Of a stretch of 64,000 nucleotides of DNA, positions 49,359-58,167 are shown in pieces. The position numbers and the translations under genes are program-made. Source of the DNA: Marmoricola sp. Leaf446 (GTDB lineage: Bacteria > Actinomycetota > Actinomycetes > Propionibacteriales > Nocardioidaceae); the NCBI RefSeq assembly GCF_001424755.1, contig NZ_LMRF01000006.1, positions 31,594 to 95,593 of the forward strand, in the 5' to 3' direction. Positions within the stretch are counted from its first letter, which is position 1. Each line of letters opens with the position of its first letter. The notes below the pieces were generated by a model that searched no databases, had not been told where the DNA came from, and saw only the letters and a list, made by a program, of their open reading frames with translations.

Positions 49359-50615
49359 GTGCGACTCCCCCAGGACCCATCCAGCGACCGGACCGGCGAC
49401 CGGACCGGCCACCGGGCCCGCCACCGGCCCCGCCACCTGCCCCGCGGCCTCCCCCGCGGCCTCCCCGGCGTCCTGGCCGTGCTGATGACCGCGGGCTGGG
49501 CCGCCAACCTGTTCGCCTCGGTGATCCCCGTGCTGGCCGAGCAGGAGGGGTTCTCGACCGCGCTGCTCGACGCGGCGTTCGGCGCCTACGCCATCGCGCT
49601 GCTCCCCGGCCTGTTCGGCGGCGGCGCGCTCTCGGACCGGGTCGGCCGGGCGTGGGTGGTGCTCCCCGGCGCGGGGCTCGTCGTCGCCGGGACCGTGGTG
49701 CTGATGGCCTTCCACGACCCCGCCGGGCTGCTCGTGGGCCGGCTGGTGGTGGGCCTCGGGGCGGGGCTGACCTTCGGCGCCGGGACCGCGTGGGCCGGCG
49801 ACCTCGGTGCGGCGACCGGCACCGTGCTGGCCGGGGTGTTCCTGACGACCGGCTTCGCCGTCGGGCCGCTGGTGTCGGGCGCCCTGGCCCAGCTCGCACC
49901 CGCCCCGCTGGTGACGCCGTTCGTGCTCTCGATCGCGCTCTCGCTGGCCGCGATCGGCTGGGCCGCGGCCACCAGCGCGCCCGCGTCACGCCGGCTGCGC
50001 GACGCCGGGGGCGGGCCGGTGCCCACGCTGGAGCACCACGACGCCCGCACCGCGCTGGCCTGGTCGCTGCCCGTGGGCGTGCTGGTCTTCGCGAGCGTCG
50101 CGCTGAGCATCGTCACGCTGCCGACCCGGCTGCCGCCCGGGGTCGACGGTCCGCTGCTGGTGGGCGTGGCCGCCGCGCTCGCGCTGGGCAGCGGCATTGC
50201 CGTGCAGACCGTCGCGCGCGCCCGGTCGTGGGGACCCGGCGCCGGGGTCGCCGGGGCGCTGACGGCGGCGGCCGGCTTCGCCCTGGTCGCGCTCGCCGGG
50301 GAGCGGATCGCGCTGCCGCTGTTCGCGCTCAGCTGCGTGGTGCTCGGGACGGCGTACGGCCTGTGCCTGCGCGAGGGCCTGCTCGACGTCGAGACGCTGG
50401 CTCCCCCGGCGCGCCGGGGCACGCTGACCGGCACCTTCTACGTCGCGACCTACGTCGGCTTCGGGCTGCCGCTGATGCTGACCTCGCTGCAGCCGGTCGC
50501 CGGCACCCGGTTGCCGGTCCTGGTGCTGGCGCTCGCCGCGCTCCTCGTGGCGGGGGCACGCCGCGCCCAGCTCCGCGGCGGCCACCCGGGACGGTCGGCC
50601 CCGGCCGGCTCCTAG
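49359..50615 (+). CDS. MFS transporter
   Basis: 418 aa, about 12 membrane helices. The N-terminal 36 residues are basic and His/Arg-rich, encoded by a locally repetitive stretch. ALSDRVGRAWVVLPGAG between helices 2 and 3 matches MFS motif A. Follows the TetR gene closely and may be regulated by it. GTG start; a later start near residue 40 is possible because the basic extension is unusual. Confidence 0.85.
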   Translation: MRLPQDPSSDRTGDRTGHRARHRPRHLPRGLPRGLPGVLAVLMTAGWAANLFASVIPVLAEQEGFSTALLDAAFGAYAIALLPGLFGGGALSDRVGRAWVVLPGAGLVVAGTVVLMAFHDPAGLLVGRLVVGLGAGLTFGAGTAWAGDLGAATGTVLAGVFLTTGFAVGPLVSGALAQLAPAPLVTPFVLSIALSLAAIGWAAATSAPASRRLRDAGGGPVPTLEHHDARTALAWSLPVGVLVFASVALSIVTLPTRLPPGVDGPLLVGVAAALALGSGIAVQTVARARSWGPGAGVAGALTAAAGFALVALAGERIALPLFALSCVVLGTAYGLCLREGLLDVETLAPPARRGTLTGTFYVATYVGFGLPLMLTSLQPVAGTRLPVLVLALAALLVAGARRAQLRGGHPGRSAPAGS

Positions 50616-50618
50616 GGT
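50613..50618 (+). promoter_or_regulatory. -10 element (TAGGGT) of the class IV aminotransferase gene
   Basis: TAGGGT ends six bases before the ATG at 50625 and its TAG is the stop codon of the MFS gene. Confidence 0.45.
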
Positions 50619-50624
50619 GACGCC

Positions 50625-51626
50625 ATGACGAGCACCCCGACGCCGACCGGTCGCACCACCGACAGCACCACGGGCAGCACCACGGGCAGCACCACCGGCA
50701 GCACCACCGGCACCCAGCACTCCTCCGGCGACCCCCGCAACGACGACGTCCTGGTCTGGGTCGACGGCGAGCTGCTCCCCCGCGCACGCGCGGTCGTCTC
50801 GGTGTTCGACTCCGGGTTCGTGCTGGGCGACGGGGTCTGGGAGGGACTGCGGGTCAGCGGCGGCCATCCGGTCTTCCTCGAGCAGCACCTCGACCGGCTC
50901 GAGGAGGGCGCGCGGGCGCTGCTCATCGACCTGCCGACCCGGGAGCAGCTGACCGAGGCGGTCTACGCGACGCTGCGGGCCAACGACATGCTCGACGGCG
51001 TCCACGTGCGGCTGATGGTCACGCGCGGGGTGAAGTCGACGCCCTACCAGGACCCGCGGGTCACCGTCGGCCCCGCGACCGTGGTGGCGATCGCCGAGCA
51101 CAAGGAGCCGCTGCCGGCCACCGTGACCGAGGGCATCACGCTGTTCACCACCCACGTGCGACGCGCCCACCCCGACACGCTCGACCCCCGGCTCAACGCC
51201 CACAGCAAGCTCAACGACGTCACGGCCTGCATCCAGGCCTACACCGCCGGTGCCGACGAGGCGCTGATGCTCGACCCCGACGGCTTCGTGGCCACCTGCA
51301 ACAGCACCCACTTCTTCCTCGTCACCCGGGCCGGGGAGGTGTGGACCTCCGACGGCCGCTACTGCCTGGGCGGCATCACCCGCGCCAACGTGCTCGAGGT
51401 CTGCCGCCGCCACGACCTGCCCGCGCGCGAGCGGACCTTCAGCCTCACCGACGTCTACAACGCGGCCGAGGCGTTCGTGACCGGCACCTTCGCCGGCGTC
51501 GTCCCGGTGCGCACCGTCGACGGCCGCACCATCGGCACCGGCGCCCGCGGCCCGGTGGTGAAGCGGCTGCAGGGCCTCTACCAGGAGCTCGTCGCCGAGG
51601 ACGTGGCCTCGCGGGCGGCCCGGTGA
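50625..51626 (+). CDS. Class IV PLP-dependent aminotransferase (BCAT / D-amino-acid type)
   Basis: 333 aa. An N-terminal tail (about 8-30) has four Ser-Thr-Thr-Gly units encoded by 12-bp tandem repeats. The fold-type IV core starts VLVWVDGELLPR; DSGFVLGDGVWEGLRV, HSKLNDVTACIQAY (PLP Lys), FVATCNSTHFFLV and GGITRANVLEVC are family blocks. Branched-chain or D-alanine aminotransferase or ADC lyase cannot be told apart here. It overlaps the following gene by four bases (GTGA). Confidence 0.87.
   Translation: MTSTPTPTGRTTDSTTGSTTGSTTGSTTGTQHSSGDPRNDDVLVWVDGELLPRARAVVSVFDSGFVLGDGVWEGLRVSGGHPVFLEQHLDRLEEGARALLIDLPTREQLTEAVYATLRANDMLDGVHVRLMVTRGVKSTPYQDPRVTVGPATVVAIAEHKEPLPATVTEGITLFTTHVRRAHPDTLDPRLNAHSKLNDVTACIQAYTAGADEALMLDPDGFVATCNSTHFFLVTRAGEVWTSDGRYCLGGITRANVLEVCRRHDLPARERTFSLTDVYNAAEAFVTGTFAGVVPVRTVDGRTIGTGARGPVVKRLQGLYQELVAEDVASRAAR
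50662..50709 (+). repeat. 12-bp tandem repeats encoding STTG units
   Basis: About four copies of AGCACCACSGGC lie in tandem at the start of the aminotransferase gene. Length variation by slippage would change only the disordered N-terminal tail. Confidence 0.7.
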
Positions 51627-52360
51627 GCAGCAGCGGCGCGGGGCGGCCCACCGTCCGGGTGGCGATGTGGAGCGGCCCGCGCAACCTCTCCACGGCGATG
51701 ATGCGCTCCTGGGAGAACCGGCCCGACACCGTCGTGGTCGACGAGCCGCTCTACGCGGCGTACCTCACCGCCACCGGGCTCGACCACCCCGGCCGCGAGG
51801 AGGTGATCGCCTCCCAGCCCACCGACTGGCGCCGCGTCGTGGCCGACCTCGGCCGCCCGGTGGGGGCGCCGGTCCACTACGCCAAGCACATGACCCACCA
51901 CCTGCTCCCCGACATGGAGCTCGACTGGGTCGCGGCGTTCCGCAACGTGCTGCTCGTGCGCGACCCGGCCGAGGTGGTGGCCTCCTACGTCCGCTCCCGG
52001 GAGAGCTGCGAGCCCGAGGACATCGGCCTGCTCCAGCAGGAGCGGCTGCTCGAGGTGCTGCCCGACGACGTGCCGGTCGTCGACGCCGGCGACTTCCTGC
52101 GCGACCCCGAGGCGCACCTGCGGTGGCTCTGCGGCTGGCTCGGCATCCCGTTCACCGACCGCATGCTGCACTGGCCCGCCGGTCCGCGGGACTCCGACGG
52201 CGTCTGGGCGCCGCACTGGTACGACGCGGTGCTGCGCTCGACCGGCTTCGAGCCGTGGCGTGCGCGCGAGGTCGAGCTCGGGGCGCACGACCGCGCCGTC
52301 GCCGAGGCCTGCCGACCGGCGTACGACCGGCTCCGCGAGCGGCGGCTCCGGCTGGTCTGA
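51623..52360 (+). CDS. Sulfotransferase-like protein
   Basis: 245 aa. VRVAMWSGPRNLSTAMMRSW near residue 11 resembles the 5'-phosphosulfate loop of sulfotransferases, and VLLVRDPAEVVASYVRSRES resembles the 3'-phosphate motif (RDPxxxxxS). Its N-terminus overlaps the aminotransferase stop, and such aminotransferase/sulfotransferase pairs occur in actinobacteria (recollection), but the common substrate is unknown. Confidence 0.8.
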   Translation: MSSSGAGRPTVRVAMWSGPRNLSTAMMRSWENRPDTVVVDEPLYAAYLTATGLDHPGREEVIASQPTDWRRVVADLGRPVGAPVHYAKHMTHHLLPDMELDWVAAFRNVLLVRDPAEVVASYVRSRESCEPEDIGLLQQERLLEVLPDDVPVVDAGDFLRDPEAHLRWLCGWLGIPFTDRMLHWPAGPRDSDGVWAPHWYDAVLRSTGFEPWRAREVELGAHDRAVAEACRPAYDRLRERRLRLV

Positions 52361-52367
52361 GCGTGCC

Positions 52368-53144
52368 TCAGGCGGTCAGGAAGGGCGGCACGTGCGCGGT
52401 GAGCAGGGTGGCGCCGGGCGGCCCGACGGTGACGTCGAGCGTGCGGCCCTCCAGGACCTCCACGCACCGCTCGACCACCGGGAGCACCTCGTCGCGCGGC
52501 CGCGAGGTCGTGACGCCCAGCAGGTAGCCCTGCAGGCCGTCCTCGTAGCGGATCCAGCCCAGCGACGCCGTCGCCACCCCGCCGAGCGCGACGAAACCGT
52601 CGCGCAGCCGCTCCACCAGCCCCTCGGGGACGTACGCCGGCTCGCCCACCTCGACCGAGGAGCCCTGCTGCGCGACCCGGTGGGTCGTGCCCGGGTCGAC
52701 CCCGGCGAGCAGGTCGGACATCTCGGCGACCAGGAACTCCTTGCCGTGCCGGTTGGCCGGGTTGAGCACCAGGCCCAGGTTGTGCCCGACGAGCTGGCGC
52801 ATCAGGTCGCGACCGGTCGTGCCGCGCACCTCGAAGCCGGGCGGCATCTCGCCCTGGGTCTGGGTCCACTGCCGGCCCCACCAGGCCCCGCGCGAGGGGT
52901 GGGTGAACGCCAGGCCGGCCCGACGGCGCTCGGACAGCTCGGTCACGAGCGGCACGAAGCCGCCGTCCTGCACGGTCCCGGGCACGCCGACCGAGGCGTC
53001 CATGAACGCCGCGACGAAGGCGGGGCCCGCCTCGCGGTCCCCGGGGTGCTCGGCCGCGTGGACGAGCAGCTGCTCGAGCGCGTTCTGGGGGCCGGGCTCC
53101 TGGGGACCGTCCGGCGGACCGGGGGTCGCTCCGAGGGCGCTCAC
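52368..53144 (-). CDS. SseB-family protein, two-domain type
   Basis: 258 aa. The N-terminal part has MDASVGVPGTVQDGGFVPLV, then the SseB-like DLMRQLVGHNLGLVLNPANRHGKEF, and the C-terminal half (about 165-255) resembles the SseB C-terminal domain with GWIRYEDGLQGYLLGV. It is distinct from the single-domain gene at 6498. GTG start overlaps the flavoprotein stop (GTGA), so it is coupled to it. Confidence 0.78.
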   Translation of the reverse strand: MSALGATPGPPDGPQEPGPQNALEQLLVHAAEHPGDREAGPAFVAAFMDASVGVPGTVQDGGFVPLVTELSERRRAGLAFTHPSRGAWWGRQWTQTQGEMPPGFEVRGTTGRDLMRQLVGHNLGLVLNPANRHGKEFLVAEMSDLLAGVDPGTTHRVAQQGSSVEVGEPAYVPEGLVERLRDGFVALGGVATASLGWIRYEDGLQGYLLGVTTSRPRDEVLPVVERCVEVLEGRTLDVTVGPPGATLLTAHVPPFLTA

Positions 53145-54496
53145 GCGTCGAGGTCCTTGAGGGCTTCCTCGACGGCGCGGTGCATCGTAGGGAAGGCGTA
53201 GATCATCGAGCGCAGCGTCGTCGTCGGGATCTCGGCGTGCACCGCGGTGGTGAGCATCCCCAGGACGTCGCCGCCGGTCGGACCCATCACGGTGGCGCCG
53301 ACGAGCACCCCGCGGTCGGCGTCCTCGATGACCTTGACCAGGCCCTGCGCCCGGTTGATCCAGCCGCGCGAGTTGGCCGACATGTCCTGGGTGCCGACGC
53401 GGACGGTGATGCCGGCGTCGCGGGCCTGCTGCTCGGTCATGCCGACGCCGCCGACCTCGGGGTCGGTGAAGGTCACGTGCGGCACCGCGCGGTAGTCCGC
53501 GCGCGGCGCGTCGTCCTGCTCCAGGACGTCGGCGGCGCAGATCGCGGACTGGTACATCGACAGGTGCGTCCAGGCGCCGTGGCCGACCACGTCGCCGATG
53601 GCCCACAGGCCCTCGCCGGCGCGCATCCGGTCGTCGACCTCGAGGGAGCGCGCGGCCGGGTCGAGCCCGACGGTCTCCAGGCCGAGGTCGTCGAAGTTGG
53701 GTCGACGCCCGGCGGCCACCAGCAGCTTCTCGGCCTCGACGGTCTGGTCGGCCAGCCGGACGGCGAAGCGCCCGTCGGCGTAGGACACGTGCTGGATGTC
53801 GACGTCGGCGAGCACCTGGATGCCCTCGGCGGCGAAGACCTGGCCGAGCAGGTCGCCGGTCTCCGGCTCCTCGGGGCCCAGCAGCCGGGGACCGCGCTCG
53901 AGCACCGTGACCCGGGTGCCGAACCGGGAGAAGGCCTGGGCCAGCTCGGCCCCGATGGGGCCACCGCCGATCACGATCATCGAGGCGGGGGCCGACTCGG
54001 CGCGCAGCACCTCGCGGTTGGTCCAGTACGGCGTGTCCGCCAGCCCGTCGACCGGGGGCGCGCTGGGCGACGTGCCCGGGTTGAGCACCACCCCGCGACG
54101 GGCCTCGTAGACCTCGCCGCCCACCTCGACGGTGCGTGGGCCGGTCAGGCGGGCGTGGCCGCGCACGAAGCGGACGCCGGCGTCGACGAGCCGGTCGACG
54201 GCGACCTGGTCGTCCCAGCCGTCGGTGGCCTCCTCGCTGATCCGGCGGGCCACCACCGCGAAGTCGGGCCGCACCTCGGCGCTGCCGGCGAGGTCGGAGA
54301 CCCGCCCGGCCTCGGCGAGCGCGTCGGCCGCCCGGATGATCATCTTGCTGGGGATGCAGCCGTAGTAGGGACACTCGCCGCCCACGAGGCGCTCGTCGAT
54401 CCCGACCACGTCGAGACCCGCCCCCGCCAGCTGCGTCGCCGTCGCCTCACCACCGGGGCCGAGCCCCACCACCACCACGTCGCACGTCGTCGTCAT
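53141..54496 (-). CDS. Pyridine-nucleotide-disulfide-type flavoprotein oxidoreductase
   Basis: 451 aa. FAD site VVVVGLGPGGEATATQLAGAG; redox pair GGECPYYGCIPSK; NAD(P) site MIVIGGGPIGAELAQAFSRFG; second FAD motif GLWAIGDVVG. The C-terminal active-site motif normally HPTxxE reads YAFPTMHRAVEEAL, so the catalytic His is replaced by Phe. M. tuberculosis LpdA, a quinone reductase relative, likewise departs from the lipoamide-dehydrogenase pattern, so this is probably not a lipoamide dehydrogenase. First of a coupled run with the SseB-like gene. Confidence 0.9.
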   Translation of the reverse strand: MTTTCDVVVVGLGPGGEATATQLAGAGLDVVGIDERLVGGECPYYGCIPSKMIIRAADALAEAGRVSDLAGSAEVRPDFAVVARRISEEATDGWDDQVAVDRLVDAGVRFVRGHARLTGPRTVEVGGEVYEARRGVVLNPGTSPSAPPVDGLADTPYWTNREVLRAESAPASMIVIGGGPIGAELAQAFSRFGTRVTVLERGPRLLGPEEPETGDLLGQVFAAEGIQVLADVDIQHVSYADGRFAVRLADQTVEAEKLLVAAGRRPNFDDLGLETVGLDPAARSLEVDDRMRAGEGLWAIGDVVGHGAWTHLSMYQSAICAADVLEQDDAPRADYRAVPHVTFTDPEVGGVGMTEQQARDAGITVRVGTQDMSANSRGWINRAQGLVKVIEDADRGVLVGATVMGPTGGDVLGMLTTAVHAEIPTTTLRSMIYAFPTMHRAVEEALKDLDA

Positions 54497-55143
54497 GCTC
54501 CGGAGTCTGGCACCCGCCCCGAGGCGGCCGGAACCTCGACCGTCGTGGTCACCGCGGTGACCGAGGGCCGCTCCGGGGTCGACCCGAAGCCGAACCCGGG
54601 CTCGGGGGCCACCGGCGCCAGCGTGCCGAGGTCCTCGCCGCGCCAGCGGCCGCTCAGCCCGGTCACGGCGTGCAGGTCGGTGGCGCCGTAGAACTCGCGC
54701 CGGCCGTGGCCGGCACTGCCCCGGGTGCGCACGCCACGCAGGACGACGCGGGCGACCGGGTCGGTCAGGCCCGACCACCACGGCGCGGTGGCGAGCGGCC
54801 GCGGCACGAGCCGCAGCAGCCGGCCCAGCGGCGTACGACGGCCGAGGTCGAGGCGCAGCGAGAGCTCCGGGCCCTCGACCCGCCAGGCCCGCCTGGACAC
54901 CTGGGCCGTCACCGGGGCGATCACCACCCGGTCGAAGCGGTAGGTCCGGGCCACGAAGTCGGCCACGTCGGGGTCGGGCGCCAGCAGGACCCGGGTGCCG
55001 TCGGCCTCGGCGACCATCACGTCGGTGAAGGAACCCAGCGGGCTGCGCGGCCAGTGGCCCACCACGACCCGGACGCCGCTGCTCGAGCCGACGCCGGCGA
55101 TGTGGCCGGCGAACCGGTGGCGGCTGCGCGCTGCCCGGCTCAC
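54493..55143 (-). CDS. Conserved hypothetical protein
   Basis: 216 aa. No signal peptide or long hydrophobic helix. GHWPRSPLGSFTDVMVAEADG and RTPLGRLLRLVPRPLATAPW suggest a beta-rich fold with a faint likeness to acetoacetate-decarboxylase-type proteins; this is weak. The C-terminus from about 185 is Pro/Thr/Val-rich and lacks structure. GTG start overlaps the DUF1206 stop, and its own stop overlaps the flavoprotein start. Confidence 0.7.
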   Translation of the reverse strand: MSRAARSRHRFAGHIAGVGSSSGVRVVVGHWPRSPLGSFTDVMVAEADGTRVLLAPDPDVADFVARTYRFDRVVIAPVTAQVSRRAWRVEGPELSLRLDLGRRTPLGRLLRLVPRPLATAPWWSGLTDPVARVVLRGVRTRGSAGHGRREFYGATDLHAVTGLSGRWRGEDLGTLAPVAPEPGFGFGSTPERPSVTAVTTTVEVPAASGRVPDSGA

Positions 55144-55943
55144 CGGTCGTGGTGGCGGGCGAGGACGAAGCACCAGGCGCCGAAGCACCACAGGCCCACG
55201 CCCACGAGCCCGATGAGCACGGCGCCGTACGGCTCCTGGAGGACCTGCTGCAGCGCCTGGTCGAGGCCACCGCCCTTGCCGGAGCGGTGGGTGACGCCGG
55301 CCACGACCGTGAGCAGGCCGACCAGCGCCAGCGAGAGGCCCTTGCCGACGTGGCCGACCTGGCCGACCCTCACGAACGCGGTGCCGAGGTCACCGGCCTG
55401 GCCGCGGGCCGTGATCTCCTCGGTGAAGGAGCGGGTCCAGCCCTTGCGCAGCAGCGTCGCGGCGTACGCCAGGACAGCGAGGCCCGCGAGCGCGACCACC
55501 CACTGCCCGCCGGGCCAGCCCATCACGGTGGCGGTCCAGCCGCCCGACCTCCCCGAGCCGCGACCCACGGCGACCTTGACCGCGGTGAAGCCGATGGCGG
55601 CGTACACCACGGCCTTGCCGACGGAGACGAGACGCTTCCTCGTCCGCTCGTCGCCCTGGTCGCGGTGGCCGAACCCGGCCTCGACCACGCGCCAGACGAC
55701 GAGCAGCAGCATGCCCAGGGCGACCGCCCACACCATGGTGCGGCCGAAGGGCTGGCGGGCCAGGGTGTGGAACGCGCCGTCGGTGCTGGCGTCCTCGTTG
55801 GGCCCGCCGAGCGCGAGCTGGACGCAGAGCCACCCCAGCAGGAGGTGGACCACGCCGTAGGCGACCATCCCGGCCCGGACCAGGTGGTCCAGGGAGGTGC
55901 TGCGCTCGGCCTGCTCGCCCAGGGCCTGGACGTCGTCGTTCAC
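55140..55943 (-). CDS. DUF1206 membrane protein
   Basis: 267 aa. Three repeats of a two-helix unit (about 20-85, 105-170, 190-255) each with a start like VRAGMVAYGVVHLLLGW, VSVGKAVVYAAIGFTAV and VRVGQVGHVGKGLSLALVGL. This is the layout of DUF1206. Function unknown. GTG start in GTGA overlap with the GNAT gene. Confidence 0.88.
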   Translation of the reverse strand: MNDDVQALGEQAERSTSLDHLVRAGMVAYGVVHLLLGWLCVQLALGGPNEDASTDGAFHTLARQPFGRTMVWAVALGMLLLVVWRVVEAGFGHRDQGDERTRKRLVSVGKAVVYAAIGFTAVKVAVGRGSGRSGGWTATVMGWPGGQWVVALAGLAVLAYAATLLRKGWTRSFTEEITARGQAGDLGTAFVRVGQVGHVGKGLSLALVGLLTVVAGVTHRSGKGGGLDQALQQVLQEPYGAVLIGLVGVGLWCFGAWCFVLARHHDR

Positions 55944-57025
55944 GGCGTCGCGCCGTCGGGCTGCTCGATCTCCAGGTCGCGGAACCACGACTCGGTGACG
56001 TAGTCGGTGGTCCACCCCATCGAGGTGTAGAGGCCGTCGGCGCCCGTCGGGGAGTCGTCGTCGACCTCGAGCCCCACCCGGTCGCGGCCGCGGCGTGCGG
56101 CGTCGGCGATCACGGTGTGGAGCAGCGCCTTGGCCACACCGCGGCCCCGGGCGTCGCGGTGGACGCCGATGTAGTCGACGTAGCTGCCCTCGTGACCAGC
56201 CGACCCCTCCGGCAGCACGGTGCTCACCACGGCTCCGGCGGCGAGCCGGCGACCGTCGACCTCGACGAAGGCCAGCCACCAGTGGTCCCAGCGGTGGCCG
56301 GGGTCCTCGCGCAGCCGCTGCACGAACTCGGGGAAGCTCTCGCGGTAGGAGTTGAAGTGGTCCTCGAAGGAGCTCTCCAGCATCTCGTGCACGATCTGCA
56401 GGTCGCCCGCCACCGGCAGGTCGTTCTCGTGGCTGTCGACGCGGCGGATGGTGACGCCCTCGCGCGGGGCCGGCAGCTCGTCGGCCTCCGAGGGCACCAC
56501 CGGGCGCGACATCTGCAGCCAGGTGCGGCGCAGCTCGTAGCCCGCGGCGCGCAGCCAGTCGCGCTGCACCTCGTCCTCGGCGAAGGGACTGGCGTCGAGC
56601 CGGGTCGCGGTGGTCCCGCGCAGCCGGCAGATCTCGGCCGCCTGCTCCGCGACGAAGGCGTACGCCGCGTCGGCGACGCGGTCCTGCACGTCCCGGTCGA
56701 GCGCGCGGTCGACGTAGACGTGCAGCATGGTGCGGCCCGCGGCCCGGTCGTGGACGACCACCCAGCCGCGCACCCGGGAGTCGGGGTCCACCAGCACGAC
56801 CTGGCGGCGGGTCCAGGACGCGGGTCCGGCGACCTCGGACTCGACGGCCTCGCGGTCCACCGACGCCGAGCCGGTCCAGGGCCGCTTGTCGGCGCCGCGC
56901 AGCTCGACCAGCGCGCCGAGGTCGTCGAGCTGCGGCAGCCGGGCCGTCCAGTCCTCGGGGAGACCGGCCAGCGAGCGCGGGGACGAGGTCGGGTCGGCGG
57001 GCTTGGGCGAGGTCACCTGCGGCAT
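55940..57025 (-). CDS. GNAT N-acetyltransferase, two-domain
   Basis: 361 aa. Residues about 20-190 look like an inactive or divergent GNAT fold. Residues about 200-355 are a complete one with YIGVHRDARGRGVAKALLH (acetyl-CoA loop) and LEVDDDSPTGADGLYTSMGW. Target unknown. Start at the ATG at 57025, MPQVTSPKPADP; it leads a chain of overlapping genes through 52368. Confidence 0.84.
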   Translation of the reverse strand: MPQVTSPKPADPTSSPRSLAGLPEDWTARLPQLDDLGALVELRGADKRPWTGSASVDREAVESEVAGPASWTRRQVVLVDPDSRVRGWVVVHDRAAGRTMLHVYVDRALDRDVQDRVADAAYAFVAEQAAEICRLRGTTATRLDASPFAEDEVQRDWLRAAGYELRRTWLQMSRPVVPSEADELPAPREGVTIRRVDSHENDLPVAGDLQIVHEMLESSFEDHFNSYRESFPEFVQRLREDPGHRWDHWWLAFVEVDGRRLAAGAVVSTVLPEGSAGHEGSYVDYIGVHRDARGRGVAKALLHTVIADAARRGRDRVGLEVDDDSPTGADGLYTSMGWTTDYVTESWFRDLEIEQPDGATP

Positions 57026-57075
57026 TGTGCCGGAGTCGCCCCCGGCGGCGCGCGACTCGGTCCCCGGCGGCGCGT

Positions 57076-57753
57076 TCAGCCGCACCGGGCGACCACCTGG
57101 CGGGCGACGGCGTCGCGGCGGGCGGTCGCCCTGCCCGCCGCGTCGCACGCCACGCGGCCGGTGGTGAAGCGGCCCACGAGCAGCCCGGTGCCCGCGACCT
57201 CGGCGGCCGAGCCGTCGGTCGTGGTCGGCGGCCCGCAGACCCGCGCGGTCCAGTGGAAGGGGCGGGCACGCGTCGCGGCGTACGCCACCACCCGGCGGGG
57301 GCGCGGCGCCGCCCGCGACACCTGCAGCCGCGTCGCGAAGGTCTCCGACAACGGCCCGGTCGACCCGCCCGGCAGCCGCGCCGCCACCCGGCGCAGCACG
57401 ACCGCGTCGACGCGGTCGTCGTCGGGGGCGCGCACTCCCGGGCGCAGGTCGAGCACCCGTCGCAGCGTCACCGGCACGCGGCCGCGCCGGCCCGGACCGA
57501 GGGTGAGGGGCAGCGCGTAGACGACCACGCGCGTCCCCCGGCGTACGTCGGTGCGCTCGGTGGGCTCGAACCCGGCCACCGCGCAACCGGCGACCGTCCC
57601 CGACGGCGCAGACGCGGACGCAGACGACGCGTCCGCGGGCCCGACCGGGCGCTCCCCCGGCCGGTCGGTGCCGGTGCACCCGAGCAGCCCGCCCGTCAGC
57701 GCCACCAGGAGCGCGGCCAGCAGCGACCTCGGCAGCACCGCCGGACCGCGCAC
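57076..57753 (-). CDS. Hypothetical lipoprotein
   Basis: 225 aa. Signal peptide 1-25 ends in the lipobox TGGLLGC, so the protein should be membrane-anchored outside the cell. The Ser/Ala/Pro-rich stretch (about 38-54) is a linker. Cys residues near 57, 174, 203 and the penultimate position could pair. No family recognised. It starts 4 bases after the nusB stop and is transcribed with nusB. Confidence 0.7.
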   Translation of the reverse strand: MRGPAVLPRSLLAALLVALTGGLLGCTGTDRPGERPVGPADASSASASAPSGTVAGCAVAGFEPTERTDVRRGTRVVVYALPLTLGPGRRGRVPVTLRRVLDLRPGVRAPDDDRVDAVVLRRVAARLPGGSTGPLSETFATRLQVSRAAPRPRRVVAYAATRARPFHWTARVCGPPTTTDGSAAEVAGTGLLVGRFTTGRVACDAAGRATARRDAVARQVVARCG

Positions 57754-57756
57754 CGG

Positions 57757-58167
57757 CTAGGCCTGGCCGACCAGCTGCTCGCGGTCGCGGACGATGTTGC
57801 CCAGGACCCCGTTGACGAAGGCGGGCGACTCGTCGGTGGACAGGTCCCCGACCAGCTTGAGCGCCTCGGAGACCGCGACGGCGTCGGGCACGTCGTCGAC
57901 GAAGAGGATCTCGAAGACGGCCAGTCGCAGCACGTTGCGGTCCACGGCCGGCATCCGCCGCAGCGTCCAGCCCTGGGCGTAGTCGGTGATCACCTCGTCG
58001 AGGCGGTGGCGGTGCTCGTGGACGCCGTCGACCAGCCGCTGGGTGTACTCGTTGACCGGGCCGTTCTCGGCCTGCTCGGCCAGCAGCTCGGCCGGCGGGC
58101 GGGAGCGCATGTCCGCGGCGTACACCGCGTCGAGCGCCCGCTTGCGGGCCTTGGAGCGTGCCGCCAT
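57757..58167 (-). CDS. nusB: Transcription antitermination factor NusB
   Basis: 136 aa. KARKRALDAVYAADMRSR, WTLRRMPAVDRNVLRLAVFEI and FVNGVLGNIVRD match NusB. It binds boxA RNA with NusE during rRNA transcription. Its ATG overlaps the efp stop (TGATG). In Streptomyces bldD follows nusB; it is not here. Confidence 0.96.
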   Translation of the reverse strand: MAARSKARKRALDAVYAADMRSRPPAELLAEQAENGPVNEYTQRLVDGVHEHRHRLDEVITDYAQGWTLRRMPAVDRNVLRLAVFEILFVDDVPDAVAVSEALKLVGDLSTDESPAFVNGVLGNIVRDREQLVGQA

